DNA of 64,000 bases from Gamarada debralockiae. Lineage: Eukaryota > Ascomycota > Leotiomycetes > Helotiales > Hyphodiscaceae. Positions 48,042-59,691 of this stretch are shown here, piece after piece. Both the position numbers and the translations under genes were made by a program. The stretch lies in assembly GCA_002803225.1 (NCBI GenBank), contig NXFV01000020.1, positions 124,001 to 188,000 of the forward strand. The letters are read 5' to 3'. Each line of letters opens with the position of its first letter. Position 1 is the stretch's first letter. The notes under the pieces are model-generated. The model had not been told where the DNA came from and searched no databases. It saw only the letters and a list, made by a program, of their open reading frames with translations.

Positions 48042-49622
48042 CTTGCCGGGGAATATATTTTATAAGGCGGAAGTTGGTTGTTTGCGTGAATGGCTTTATT
48101 AAGCGTGAAGCTGAAATTGAAAGTAAGAAGAATCGAAAATGGAGTTCACAAGTCGATTCTGCGCGGATCCGCACAACATCCCAAGAGTGAGAAATGTGGG
48201 GATGATGGTTTGCGGTCTTTGCGGAGAAGTTGTTGACGCGACTGAGGTCGCGTAGAAAGTGGAACAGTTCCAAGAAGGCTGGAAACCCGATCACGTGACT
48301 CTACCGAAGCACTCACTCAAGTCGCTCACCCTTTTCTTCGCATCTTTTTCACAGTATCGAATTGTCCTACTGCACCAGGAAACAAAAGCTAGACTTCAAT
48401 GACCCAAAGTTGGCCTCTTCGGATGGTATAAGCTATCCCTTACACGATGCTTGAGTTCATTGGCCAATCAGAAAAGTGATTGACGGTTCCAGATTTCAAG
48501 AGCCTGCGTTCAATGTTGAACTCTTGAATGGAACAAAGAATTGATATCTCATATTCCGATCTTCACAGTGTGTATAAATGAAGTCATGACGAAACACCAT
48601 CTGAGGTGAATAGAGAGGTTGAAAATGCTCCCTGAGACGCCGTAGTTGATGGGAAGGTTGAGTCAGTTCATGAAGCCTTGATTTTGGCCTCTCTAGATCT
48701 ATTTGATAACGGCGCGGGCTTCCTTAAGAACGTTTCTTTGTCATCATTTGCTTCATGGCAACCAAGATCAATCTTCATTTTCGCAGGCGCCAAAATGTTC
48801 ATACTAATGAGCAGCGAGCTCGTCCAAGTCGGCGAGAACTACGATGCCTATAGGGGCCTATCTTCTCTCTCCGTCTCTGGAAGTCTTCCACATCGATCTT
48901 GCTATCGGCAAGTATACCTCCTAGCCTCTTTTCATTATGTATTCATGCCCTGTCACTCGCTCTCCCGGAGTCTCGTCTGAAATTAAAGCGATCCATGAAC
49001 CATCCGGTACTTTACGGCAATTTTCCGCCCCAATCTGGGGTAACTTAGCGACGTGTGGGATACATACAATTAATTTAACAAGACGTCACTTTTCGCCGGC
49101 ATTCAACGCGTTAGACTGATGTTCTCATTACGTGAAGTGTGCAGGCAATAAAACGTGCCATATCAATCTGGATAATACGGGGAACACCGTACAGGCGGAA
49201 GGCGGCCCCGCAATATTTACCCGGAGGTTCAAATATATTGACAACACCAGATCACTGGTCACCTCTCATGATATTTCAGATCATCTGGTCACAGAATAGA
49301 TTAGCGGAGGGCAAAGTCTGGGGAGCCCGATAGTAACATAACTGCCGCTGAACCTTGAAATCTGGGGATTTCATCTGACTTTGGCGAATCAGTCTCGTGG
49401 AACCTGCACTGTGGGGCGGAGTCACCCTGAATTGGGCAGCTCACTGTGAAAGCAATATATGTGCAATAAGTTTGTGTTCAGCCTTCTGCAATCAAGCCGA
49501 GTACCCGTTGATTAAGCACATGGCTTCGAGGGATATAAGAAGGTGGGCGCTCTTGGCTTTGAAACTTTCTCTCTCTCCTTCATCCAAGGTCTTATCTTAT
49601 CTTCTTGCAGTCTGTATACATC
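48042..49622. other. Divergent intergenic region with AA9 core promoter
   Basis: No gene recognised in 1.6 kb. A TATAAG box at 49534-49539 lies 84 bp before the AA9 start and is followed by a CT-rich leader. Confidence 0.5.
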
Positions 49623-50455
49623 ATGAAAGTCTTCAACGCTCTTCTTGCCCTTGCCAGTTTGGCACAGGCTCATTACAACTTCCCTTCCATGGTCTATGAA
49701 GGTGCTACCACGGTAGCCTGGCAAGATGTTCGTCAATGGGTGGACTACTACTCATACCTTCCCGTTGTCAATGTGTCATCCATCGATATCAGATGCAATG
49801 TGAATGGCAGCGTTAATTTTGCTGAGTCGATCTTGTCGGTGGCTGCTGGGAGCGTGTTGGGTTTCACTGTCAGCCCTGACATCTACCACCCTGGACCATT
49901 GATGGCATACATGGCGAAGGTTCCGAGTGGATATACAGCTGCAGACTGGACTGGAAGTGGAAATGTCTGGTTCAAAATTTACGAAGATGGTCCAGTCTTT
50001 GGAACTAATGCCCTGACGTGGCCATCAAACGGTATGACTTCCTCCTTGTATTTCAGTTCCAATCCCCTATGGCATACCCCCCTCTGTCCCTCGCTGACAA
50101 ACCATCTAACACTGCCTCCAGGTGACACCCTCGTGAACTTCACGATCCCAAAAGCGACGCCCTCGGGCGACTATCTCTTCAGAGTTGAGCAAATCGGATT
50201 GCACGTTGCACAAAGTCTTGGAGGCGCGCAATTCTATCTTTCATGCGGTCAAATTACTGTTACTGGAGGAGGAAGTGGGACACCTGGACCTCTTGTTGCA
50301 TTCCCCGGTGCATATAGTGCTACTGATCCTGGGATTTTGATAGATATCTACTACCCAGTGGTAAGTTATTCCACTTGCTTGAGGGTGGAGTAATAGCTAA
50401 CTTGTGGGAGCCAACGAACTATACTTGCCCTGGACCAGCTGTGTGGACGGGTTAA
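49623..50455 (+). CDS. AA9 lytic polysaccharide monooxygenase
   Basis: Secreted copper enzyme that oxidatively cuts cellulose or hemicellulose. Three exons: 49623-50031, 50122-50360 and 50411-50455, giving 230 residues. Signal peptide MKVFNALLALASLAQA leaves His17 as the mature first residue (HYNFPSM), the copper histidine-brace N-terminus. Further AA9 marks: YHPGPLMAYMAKVP, GTNALTWPSNGDT across intron 1, FRVEQIGLHVAQ and AQFYLSCGQITV with the axial Tyr. It ends PTNYTCPGPAVWTG. The last intron has a clear GTAAGT donor but needs a GAG acceptor, which is unusual. No CBM1. It lies 456 bp outside the left copy of the long inverted repeat. Confidence 0.9.
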
Positions 50456-50910
50456 GTGGAATGGAACTTCGAACTTATGGCTGAGGGGGGTTTTGTGGAT
50501 TTGAGGACGATTTGAGGACGAAAAATCTGTTGTTCAAGGGCTTTGGATCATCGTATCGCATATCGGTTTGGGAACGAGAGGGGCCAGTTTGGTGGTGGAA
50601 GTTAGATTGTTGTTTGCGTAGCTTGGACAGCATCTACAGAGGTCAACCTCGACAGGGCAGCGGGATTTGCTTATATCAGGCATGCTTTGCAACTGCGTTA
50701 TCAGCATTTCCATCAAATTGAGGGATTTGGGGCATCTGCGTAGCACTGGTTTTAGCTTTCGGTACGTCTCTATGTCACTGTGAAGCCATGTTCAACAGAC
50801 TCCGCAGTCAGTATCAATCATCGTCTCATTTTCAAAAGAACATATTCATGCACTGAAAAAGGAGCACGAATGTCTCTCAAAGTCTTCTAATTTTCGTTAA
50901 AATCTATATC

Positions 50911-50956
50911 TAACGTCCATCCCTGCGTGCCGAAAAAACCGGTGTGCCGAAAAAAA
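50911..50956 (+). repeat. Left copy of 46-bp inverted repeat
   Basis: Begins TAACGTCCATCCCTGCGTGC and ends in seven A. Contains GTGCCGAAAAAA twice (once CGTGCCG, once TGTGCCG), separated by CCGGT-type spacing. Identical base for base to the reverse complement of 61986-62031. Confidence 0.95.
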
Positions 50957-52009
50957 TAATAGGTACTTTGACTTAAAGCATCTTGAAATCTGTGCACACC
51001 TTAATGTCTCTTATAATTTTTAATGAGTTATGTTCCGTAGCCACTCCCAGACAACCTAAACCAGTTCTATTAGAAAATCGTATTTACATCGTCGCTCTCA
51101 CGCCTGATTTGCAGAGGGTCTCCTTTCAGAGCATAATAGTCTTCCTCCACTACAACTCCACCACCGAGCTTATACTATCCCTAACACTTCTTAAAAGGAG
51201 TCTTACCTGAGCTCTTAGGCCTTACCACTATGCAGGAAATCGTCTTTAACCTTGTGGCTGCTGTGGCGCGCAAATTCATGTATGACGCCACGCGGATCTG
51301 TACCTCGGACGAAAGCGAGTGACGCTTTTAGTTAATGCGGAAAAAACCCCGCAATATTTACGCCATAATTTTCAACTGTGGCTGGAGGTACTGTACTGCG
51401 GTACCTGCTGCGCCACATCCAGCTTAGTAATGATTTGAATGCCTGGCGTAGTTGTCCCAGGTACGAACACATGTGTGCCAGCCTGCGGCTCACACGAAGC
51501 CTTCGAAATTAATTTGAGTAAATTAGAGTATTGGAATGGATATAATTAAAAAACGTTAGAAGGAGCGGTTGGTCAGAAAAAGCACAACTCTAGGAATAGG
51601 TGCTTGGACGTAGCTGTTACAAGGATGAAGCAAAACACTTTGCGAGACGTCTGAAACAGCAGGGCAAGCCACCAGCTTACAAGCCACAAGATTTACCAGC
51701 CACAAGATTTTTAAGATATTAACTTAGTACACTTCTTAGGTGAAAGATATTAATTAGGGGAGTAAATTCTCAGTGAGTTACACAGTGTGCGATGTGCAAT
51801 AAACCATAAAAAGTGTGGGGGAGCAAATTCTTGGGTGTGTTGTGATATGCAACAAAAAAACACCTTTGGAATTTTAGAAAAGAGGAGTGTAGTCGTTGTT
51901 GCCAATAATCCCGTTTTGAACAAGCCAGGTATTTATTGGGAGAAGAATTGGGGGCTAATACATATATCCTCAGCCACACTCAATGTGGTGGAGCTTAGCC
52001 GCTCACTAA
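50957..52009. other. AT-rich left arm of the island
   Basis: No gene recognised. Low-complexity sequence with a short duplicated motif, AGCCACAAGATTT, near 51680-51710. Confidence 0.5.
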
Positions 52010-53050
52010 TCCTACTACTTTGTCGACAAGCCGCTCAATGCCGGCTCTACGCAAGACAATCTCTACTCGGATGGGCTCAAGCAGCTGGCAAGCGACCTAG
52101 ATCAGAAGTACGACCTCGACAGCATCAGCAGTATCTCGTATGCTCTGGCGGTTGATCTGCACTGCCTGGATGCCGAGAGCAAGTCAGCATGGTGCCTGCT
52201 GAGCGATCGCAATGCCGTCCAGCAAGAGTATGGGTCAACATCAGGGCCGTCCGGGGTCACCTTCTACCCCCTCGCTTTCCATCCGGCGTATGTCAACTTC
52301 ACGTCAGCGCGGCCACCGCGATTCCTGCAGGACCATGTCTTGGCGGTGATGAAGGACAACATGAGCTACCAGAACGATGGGGCGCCAGTGCTCTCGTGTG
52401 ACTACTTCCAAGGCTACAGCAACATCAAGCGATCGATCCGGTACAATCCGAGGATCTGCTGGTGACGCAGGGCATCGCAACTGCGGCGTTGACCCTGCCT
52501 ACCTCGGAGGCCAAGAGCTCTGCGCTGGTCAAGGCAACACAGCAACGTCTGCTGCGACGCCTCCAAGGAGGTAGCACGCCAGACGATCCCGATGCGTCGC
52601 GGCCATTCTCGCGTGAGCGACAACGTATCAAGCACGCCGTTGCCGAGGACGAGTTCGCCTTCCGTATGGAGCAGGTGATCAGTCTCGACGTCGCTCGATT
52701 GATCCCACTGCGGCGAAATCTGCGGACGGTGCTGCGACCCATCTTCCAGCTGATGCGATTCTACCTTCAGGAGACGGAGCACTATACCCAGCTGCTGCGA
52801 CGCTTCCGTCCGACGGTGTTCCCACAGATCCAGGGATCGTTCGCGCGGGTGTTCGAGCTCGCCACCGAAGAGATGGTTCGGCGCTTCCATACTCAGGGAT
52901 CGAAAGGGCTCGGCGTTGCCCTTGCGGAGGGGTAGCCGTGCTCGATCGACTTGGGCATTACTGTTTTACGGGGACGCCCCAGGTGCTGATCCGGTCGGTG
53001 TTGAAGCCGCTCAAGACGATGGAGAGACATATACTGATGGAATCATGTAC
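52010..53050 (+). pseudogene. Unknown GC-rich ORF, frameshifted twice
   Basis: A protein-like frame opens near 52010 (YFVDKPLNAGSTQDNLYSDG) and continues LKQLASDLDQKYDLDSISS and DYFQGYSNIKRSIRYNP. It stops at 52463-52465, while the next frame starts at once (EDLLVTQGIATAALTLPTSE). That frame runs through a charged helical part (FSRERQRIKHAVAEDEFAFR) to a TAG at 52933-52935, after which a third frame carries on (VAVLDRLGHYCFTGTPQVL). Each break is mended by one G, in CCGAGG and GGGGTA. GC content is plainly above the flanks (AT-rich on both sides). I do not recognise the family. It may be a mobile-element protein or captured cargo. Confidence 0.5.
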
Positions 53051-53109
53051 GGTGAAGCGCTTGAGCGTCGAACGTGGAGTCACAGAGAAAGTTTGTCTTA
53101 GTGTAACTG

Positions 53110-54323
53110 CTCGAGGTTTTCTTAAATATTAAGGTTAAAATGAGGCTTATTTCGAGTTCCTTTAGCTTAATAGATACTATGTATCGAAATAATAGAATTT
53201 GCAATTTATATTTAAAATATATACATACGTCGGAATATTTAGAAGTATGTATATATTGAGCAGGATATTCTAAGAGAGATATAAATAATTTTAGATTCGA
53301 AGAGTATTTCAGCATCCGATCCTAGGAAGCGATATTGGGTGCTTGTGATTTGACAGCCTCACCGAGGCAGGATGCCAGATCGTATGAAATGTTTATAGAG
53401 AATCAAAACGCATTGGACTGCGGGGTGTCGATCAAGGATAATTAACTTTGCAAAGCAGTTCACCTGGGGACAAAAGAAACCTGCTAGAACAAATATATAG
53501 TTGCCTTTTTACTCAAGCTCTGCTAACTGTTCTACGTAGGCAAAAATTCCAAAACCAAACCTAAATGCAAACGAACGCCTTTTCCCAGAGCCAGACCGTT
53601 TTGCCAAGATCGGAAAGCAATTATTGTCAGTATCGAGACGCCGCCAGTCTGTGAATCCTAGAGAGCTTCTAGAGTTGATGAAGTCGTTACTGCTGTCGTC
53701 TGTACAAATGGGATCATTGAGCCCGTTGATTTTGTTGGTGAGCATGGCTAAGCAGTCATCCTCACAACTCTTTTTTAACCTAGGAGGCTGTAATGAAATC
53801 GTTGTCCATAACTAGGAAAGGTATTCGCAACCAAATTCAGATCCTGCTTGACATGTCCCAAAAGCGCTTCCTGCCCCAACTTGTGTTCCTTCGCAGCCAT
53901 TGGGATCGCAGGACTTGATTGTACCACAAAATCTGGGAACAGAAGCATTTGATTCAAAGGCGCACCCTGCTTAACTTCCTCCTTCGCAAATACCCAAGTT
54001 GCTGCTCGAGTAAACCACTTTCCCATCACAGTCAGCAAACTGACATGGCACAAGATTGGTACAAAAGCCGAGCGTATTTGCTCAGACAATACACGCGCAC
54101 CTAGCGAACTTGCCCTAGCAAGTCGGCACTCCACAGCTGATGGCCCCTTCACATCCCTCAGCCTCGCATGACTGTGGAGTGTCGCATGTATTAACTGTAG
54201 GACTATATTGACATCCGGGAAATGAGCGTTTGCAGGAGTTAACCTTCGAGTAGCTCAAAAGCAGTGTATCGATACAGCTTTGATGATAATTCCAAGCTTG
54301 TGTGAGCCAACCTCGATGAGACA
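53110..54323. other. Mostly AT-rich spacer with an unassigned minus-strand ORF
   Basis: 53110-53330 is strongly AT-rich. A minus-strand ORF at 54152-53775 (from KGPSAVECRLARASSLG through GKWFTRAATWVFAKEE) reads like part of a protein, and a Cys-rich ORF lies just upstream (CDTPQSCEAEGCEG, ending 54115). I could not join them or name a family. Confidence 0.35.
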
Positions 54324-56664
54324 TCAAAGATATGATCCATTTTGGGGAGCGATGAATGAGAAATCATTCATCATCGTGTCCCACAAGAACTCGTCAAATC
54401 CAGGTTCGGCCAAATTAAATTGCAAGTCCAGTTGACTTGCAGAAGAACTGTGCGGGTCACCTATTTCTGGCTCCACATGATTTGTGCTGACTGCTGGCGG
54501 CATCGATCCTTGTATGTCCGTACTCCTGACTTCCGGATGCGACAGCGGTGAAAGGGATGACTGTTTTCGCTGCGTTTCAAATTGCCCCGGAGCAGGTCTA
54601 TTCTCAGCCCCAATTCGGCTTTCATACACAGATTGTATGCTTTTAAGCAAAACCCCATAATGATATATCATGTCCCTGTTGCCGTCATCATCAACAAGCT
54701 GCGTGGTCACTGTGGCCAATTTCCCCATATACACATCCAGCATATGAGGTATCGTGACTTCCTTTTCAGCAGCTCTTCTGAAGTCAGCTTTCAGCGACTC
54801 TGCTTGGTCAAATTCCCGTAGATTTATCTGTTCTTTTCCTGTGATACCAGACCCACAGTCGAGGAAAACAGTCCTGATTTGAACGATAGTGACGTAAGTA
54901 TGTTCTGCCCACCAAGAGAATGGAAAATGTAATAGCTCGGCATTCTCAACTGACAGACACCAATCATGAAATGAGACAGTTGCTGCGACGAGCTGCCGCA
55001 GCATATTGGTCCGCTGCATTGAGAACTGAATTGAGTGGTTAGTCTCTGGTTGAGTGAGTCGGGCAGGCACAAAAGTGCTTTGCCAAAGCTCGTTATAGAG
55101 CGCAACTTCATGGGTCCAGACTTCCAGGAAGTGAAGATGTTGGACCAGAATAACATTTCTTTTTGTTGAGCCAATGGCCTTCTTAAGTTCATCAATTTCA
55201 CGGGAGAAAGAATCAGCGGTGATCTGAAGTGCGCGCTCCCCTCTTATGTCGCAGGTAGATATATCGTGGTAGCAGAAAGCGTCACTGATCTTCCTCTGAA
55301 GGACCTGGATTTCCACAAATGGCGCGATCAATTGATCGCTGGGAACATCCCTCCGTTGTGAGAGAGATGTGCAACAATCCCCCATATACGATGTGTAGTG
55401 CATAATCGTCCGTTTTCTCAACACCATTGATAACCTTATTAGAGTTGACAGTCAGCTCGACGTTCAGAACAACTTCCATTGTGCAGGTAGAGCATACATA
55501 GATGATAAACAATATGTTCCAAGAAGAGCTCTCATCTCTGCCGGATTTCGCGCTTTCCCCTGAGTTTGAGCCTCCTCTAGACCTCTCTTTCCCTTCTCAT
55601 TCAAGTCCAGTCTCAACTCATGGCACATGTTAACACAGAGTTGTAACATGAGGAAGTATTGATGCTTCCCAGGCACACAGAAGTATTGATACCAAGCTAC
55701 GAATACCAAAAGACCTTGTAAAAGATCCATACTAACTTCATGACCCATCACTAAGCGATCGCAGATTTGCTTCTTGATCTCCTGTCCTAGTCTGCGCTGT
55801 AGTTTGGGATCCTCAAAAGAAGTGACGGCCATAATACACAAGAAAAGGAATGAATTGTCGTATCGAAGAGCTTCCACGCTGACTGTGGGAGGCACAACCA
55901 CAAATGGGAAGTAGTTGACGAAACCTCGTCGGAAAGTCTCCAGTCGACGATCCGCAGCTGCCAGGCCTCCTAGATCGTGTAGAACAACGTTGGTCAAGCT
56001 ATCATTATGAACGTCTCTGGACCTGGGCAGGGATCCGGAAGACGCAAAGTGACTTCCACTTATTCGGTCGTGTGAGGATGAAAAGCTGGAATAAAGAATC
56101 TCAGTGGTAGGGCGATTACTTTGGGGTCCTTGAAATGAGGTTGAATGGATATGTTCTGTTAAAGTAGCTACTTGTGTGGACAACAGCTCCACCTTCTCCT
56201 CGAGTCTCTTGGCAGATCTGAGGACGAATTAGCTTGTTCTATGCCGATGAAATACCTAGTGTATATGGAAGGGTGCCTTCAATCACTGAGTCCAGTCCAC
56301 TTCAATAAGTGACTTCACTTCGATCATTAGGTCGAGTTCAGTGATTGAATTGAGGCATGTCATCACGCACTCATGTGGCTTCTTGTGTGCACGCTATTCC
56401 AAAGCGCTCTCATAGACCTCCAATCCTACAAGACCATGCAGACAGCAGATGGGATTGTGACACTCACGAGGGTTCTCTCCGATTTCTTCTTGCCTCAGAA
56501 GAAGGCTCTGCATAGACGCATCCTCTGCCCAATCTTTCACATCTTCCGCATGATTCTGCGCCCAACGAAGCAGAAACGCACTTGACCTTGGCGCTGGTGC
56601 AGCTGAGGCACGCTCGCCTCCTTACCCGTAGATCTATCATCGATGACGGTTCCGGTACGTCCAT
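54324..56664 (-). CDS. Zn2Cys6 fungal-specific transcription factor
   Basis: Three exons: 56664-56468, 56217-55498 and 55434-54324, giving 675 residues. The Gal4-type cluster is at residues 19-49, C-x2-C-x6-C-x9-C-x2-C-x6-C (CLSCTSAKVKC, CGRCERLGRGC). A short coiled coil follows across intron 1 (AKRLEEKVELLSTQVATLTE). The fungal transcription-factor middle region contains FRRGFVNYFPFVVVP, LCVNMCHELRLDL and RKRTIMHYTSYMGDCC. The reading frame is fully open, unlike most of the island. It is divergent from the dehydrogenase at 57124, with 459 bp between the two starts, so local co-regulation is plausible. Targets unknown. Confidence 0.85.
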
Positions 56665-57123
56665 CGTGGTGACCTAGGATTTCGTACAAAGATATGGACC
56701 AGCTGCTGTTTGAGGGTCCGTCGGAAAACATGGGACGGCAGCGGCCATTCCGACCCGAAATGATAAGCCCGCTTATGTCACCAGAATTCAAGGGCTTAAA
56801 CTATTTTAGGCCTAGTGCTAAGACATCGGGCACGTCGTGTTTTCCGTACCTCCCGACACTCTCCTTTAGCAGCACGATATAGCAAGACGCTCTTAACGGA
56901 ATCCTCAGAGAATCACCATGCTATCATTTCCGTGCAGTAGTAGGAGTATCCGCTGCCGACCAATCCCCCTATGGCTATATATAAGGACTTCGATCGCTGC
57001 CATGGAGCAGCTCAATCACCAAAATCCATCAGCCTTGAACAAAGACTTCCATCATAATCACCATATCATACTCTTTCCTTTATCAGACTCCTTAAAAAAG
57101 ATTTGTTCCATAGTTCTTCCAGA
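56665..57123. promoter_or_regulatory. Divergent promoter between the regulator and the dehydrogenase
   Basis: Contains an inverted CGG-N5-CCG site at 56742-56752, of the type bound by Zn2Cys6 dimers. On the plus strand a CCAAT box (56960-56964) and a TATATATA box (56976-56983) lie about 140-165 bp before the dehydrogenase start. Confidence 0.5.
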
Positions 57124-58218
57124 ATGCCCGGTCCCGGATTTCTTCTCAGGGGCAAGTTTTTCCCGCCCAAGCAAATCACCACGACTTTCGAAGGCAAGAC
57201 CGTCATCGTGACAGGGTCAAATACCGGCGTGGGTTATGCAACCGCCCTCAAATATGTCCAACTCGCCGCGTCAACCGTCATTCTAGGTGTCAGGAGTCTG
57301 CAGAAGGGCGAAATAGCAAAAGCGCAAATTGAAAAAGCGACAGGGCGGGCAGGCGTCATCCAAGTATGGCAATTGGACATGGCCAGCTTCGAAAGCATCG
57401 ATGCATTCGCCAAGCGAGTTGAGAGCTTGAAAAAGGTCGATGTCGCTGTTCTTAACGCAGGTATCATTAATCGCACTTTCAAGCTGTCTGAGAAGGGATG
57501 GGAGAACAATCTTCAAGTCAATACTCTTGGGACTGCGCTCTTAGCGATCCTCCTCACTCCAAAGCTGCAAGCGTCCCGAATTGCAGATTCACCGGCACAT
57601 CTAGTTGTAGTCACATCGACAGGGCACATCGACGTACAGCTGAAACCTCAAGACAAAGATCAGCTTCTCCACAAATACAACAGTGACCTTGGCGTGGGAC
57701 CGTATCAGCAGCATGTGGCCTCCAAGTTGTTCATGATGTGGATCACAAGAGAGCTGGCATGTCGCTGTTTCGATGCCAATGGCGAACTAACGGTGATTGT
57801 TAATGATGCGTGTCCTGGTGCATGCCGGAGTGACGTTGCAAGAGATTTCAACAGCACTCTGTTCACCATTGCCAAGGGCATTTTCTCTTTTCTGCTATTC
57901 AGACCTGCGGAAAATGGTGCTCGCGTGCTTGTTGGCGCATCCACTTTAGGGGAGGATTCGCACGGGCGGTGGTGGTCTGCAGATGGAGATTACAAGCCGT
58001 GAGTAACCTTCCCGAAGAGAAAATGGAGTTGCGCTGACAAATACAATAGATCTGGTAAGTACATTATAAGTGATGAAGGCAAGATCTTGCAAAAGGCAAT
58101 GTGGACTGAGGTTATCGATGTTCTTGAAGGGAAGATTCCTCGAGTCAAGGATGTGATTGCGAGTCTGTCTGAGAGGAGGGCTTTGACAGAAAGTATGATG
58201 TGTGATATGGATTTTTAG
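57124..58218 (+). CDS. Short-chain dehydrogenase/reductase with His in place of the catalytic Tyr
   Basis: NAD(P)-dependent oxidoreductase fold. Two exons, 57124-57998 and 58050-58218, giving 347 residues from MPGPGFLLRG. The Rossmann motif TGSNTGVG (about residue 30), VLNAG (about 110) and VVVTSTGH with the catalytic Ser (about 163) are present. The active-site YxxxK reads HVASK: Lys201 is preserved but the residue four before it is His197, and the nearest Tyr (194) is seven before the Lys. The C-terminus is an extended helical tail (ISDEGKILQKAMW). The enzyme resembles fungal retinol-dehydrogenase-like SDRs in secondary metabolism. Activity is uncertain because of the Tyr change. Confidence 0.85.
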
Positions 58219-58727
58219 GCATTGCTAGGGCGAATATAATTTTACTTCTATTCTAGATTCCAAACCCCGTGTTTCCCAGATTTTCACGGGTGAACGACCT
58301 GTAGCGAAAGTACAATAAGCGAGCCCCTGTCTAGCGCACAAAACGCCATAATATCCACTATACACAACATGTCGATCATCCCACTCCTGCAATTCTTATC
58401 ACGTTTATTGTGAGAACGAAGCCTTGGCGATGTTTCGTTGCAGATAATTCCTGCCTTCAACGTTTGTCCAGGTAGGCGAAAAGCATCCGGCGGCTCTCGC
58501 GAGCGCCGCGACCACGACGACAGCAACCCCCTTCAAAAACCTATGCGCACTAGGTCTTGAATGTCTAGATTGCATATAAAGCATGCGCAAGCATTATTAG
58601 ATCTGTTTGCATCAATCATCTAGCACCTAGAGGCTTCAAAGACCAGATTGAGGGTCTTTCCTAATAAGGTAACCGTAGACATCATGTGATTTCCCAAAGA
58701 GGTAAACGTAGACATCATGTGACTTAA
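58219..58727. other. Spacer
   Basis: No gene seen. The end carries a 25-bp direct repeat listed separately. Confidence 0.4.
58667..58724. repeat. Direct repeat, two copies of about 25 bp at 33-bp spacing
   Basis: Copies start at 58667 and 58700. Both read AGGTAA(C/A)CGTAGACATC then ATGTGA, just before the CorA-like pseudogene. Confidence 0.85.
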
Positions 58728-59492
58728 ATGCATCGCGTGTCCTTGTTTGAGGATCTCGTTTATTGGATGTTGCGACAACAACAACTACTACCGCCAAATT
58801 CTACTATCTCCTCAGACTCTATTGTGGTCCTCCTGCGTCCAATTTTTGATCTAGCTTGTGCTGAATGGCTGATAATGTGTGAATACATCAAAGCGCGCTT
58901 AGGCCAGATCGAATGGGAGCTTGGGTTTCCAGAAGAGTTTCGCAGCGATCTCGAAGTCATTGAGATCTCGTTGAAGAGACTTCATACTTGGCGAAGGGTT
59001 ATTCCCTTGTATCTGGAGATGTTGGCGGAGAGCTCTAGGGACGTTGTACCGTTGATGTCGGACGCCAAGAACGACATCGACAACGGCACTACTACCCAAC
59101 TTGGAAGCAACTAGGCAAGCGGCTTCGAAGATATTGTCGAGGAGTTGGAAAACATAATCAGCCAAATGAAAGAGCTGCAAGCTCGAACCGATCGGTTGTC
59201 ATCGGTTATTGTGGCTGTGATATCCATGGGGGATGCGCGGCGTGGGCTTCGCGAGAACAGAAATGTCACACGATTGACATGGATAGCAACGGTCTTTATC
59301 CCTCTTTCTTTTGTCACGGGTCTCTTCAGCATGCAGGCTGATGTTTCGTCTTTGAGTTCGACCTTTGGCTGGTACTTCGCTACGTCCTTGCCGTTAAGTA
59401 TAATGGTTCTAGGGATCATTTTGACCTTGAACTGCTTCACAAAGAGCAAGAAGACTATGGACCAAAGGAAAATGAGGCCTGGGAAGAGCTAA
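58728..59492 (+). pseudogene. CorA-like domain protein, one in-frame TAG
   Basis: One frame runs from 58728 to 59492 and is interrupted only by TAG at 59112-59114 (GSN-stop-ASGFEDIVEEL). The upstream part is helical (LLRPIFDLACAEWLIMCEYI). Downstream is a CorA-like end: MKELQARTDRLSS, then RLTWIATVFIPLSFVTGLFSMQ and a second helix, SLPLSIMVLGIILTLNCF. FSMQ replaces the GMN motif, as in many fungal CorA-like proteins. TAG could derive from TGG or CAG by one transition. The 5' end is probably missing as well. It resembles the end of the large gene at 13326, but the two are clearly diverged. Confidence 0.65.
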
Positions 59493-59691
59493 AGCTGCAA
59501 TTCTCTATATAACTCAACTAGCTGGGAAGAAATTCATGGAAAAGCGTGAAAGAACGAGAGGAAAAGGAGAGATGTTTCAATTTTGGATCGAAGTACCCCC
59601 AAATAATTGGAACCAACTGCCACTATCCTTCCTAGTATATATCCCATACTGTTCATCCATGTGGAATAGATGCAGAACATCTCCGAAGAGT

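Noticed and set aside
50899..50910. Extension of the inverted repeat beyond 46 bp on the outer side
   Set aside because: Only about 5 of the next 12 positions match; this is not above what chance plus transitions would give.
49206..51361. The 15-mer CCCCGCAATATTTAC occurs at 49206-49220 and 51347-51361, once outside and once inside the island
   Set aside because: A few shared 15-mers are expected by chance in 64 kb, and the flanks do not align.
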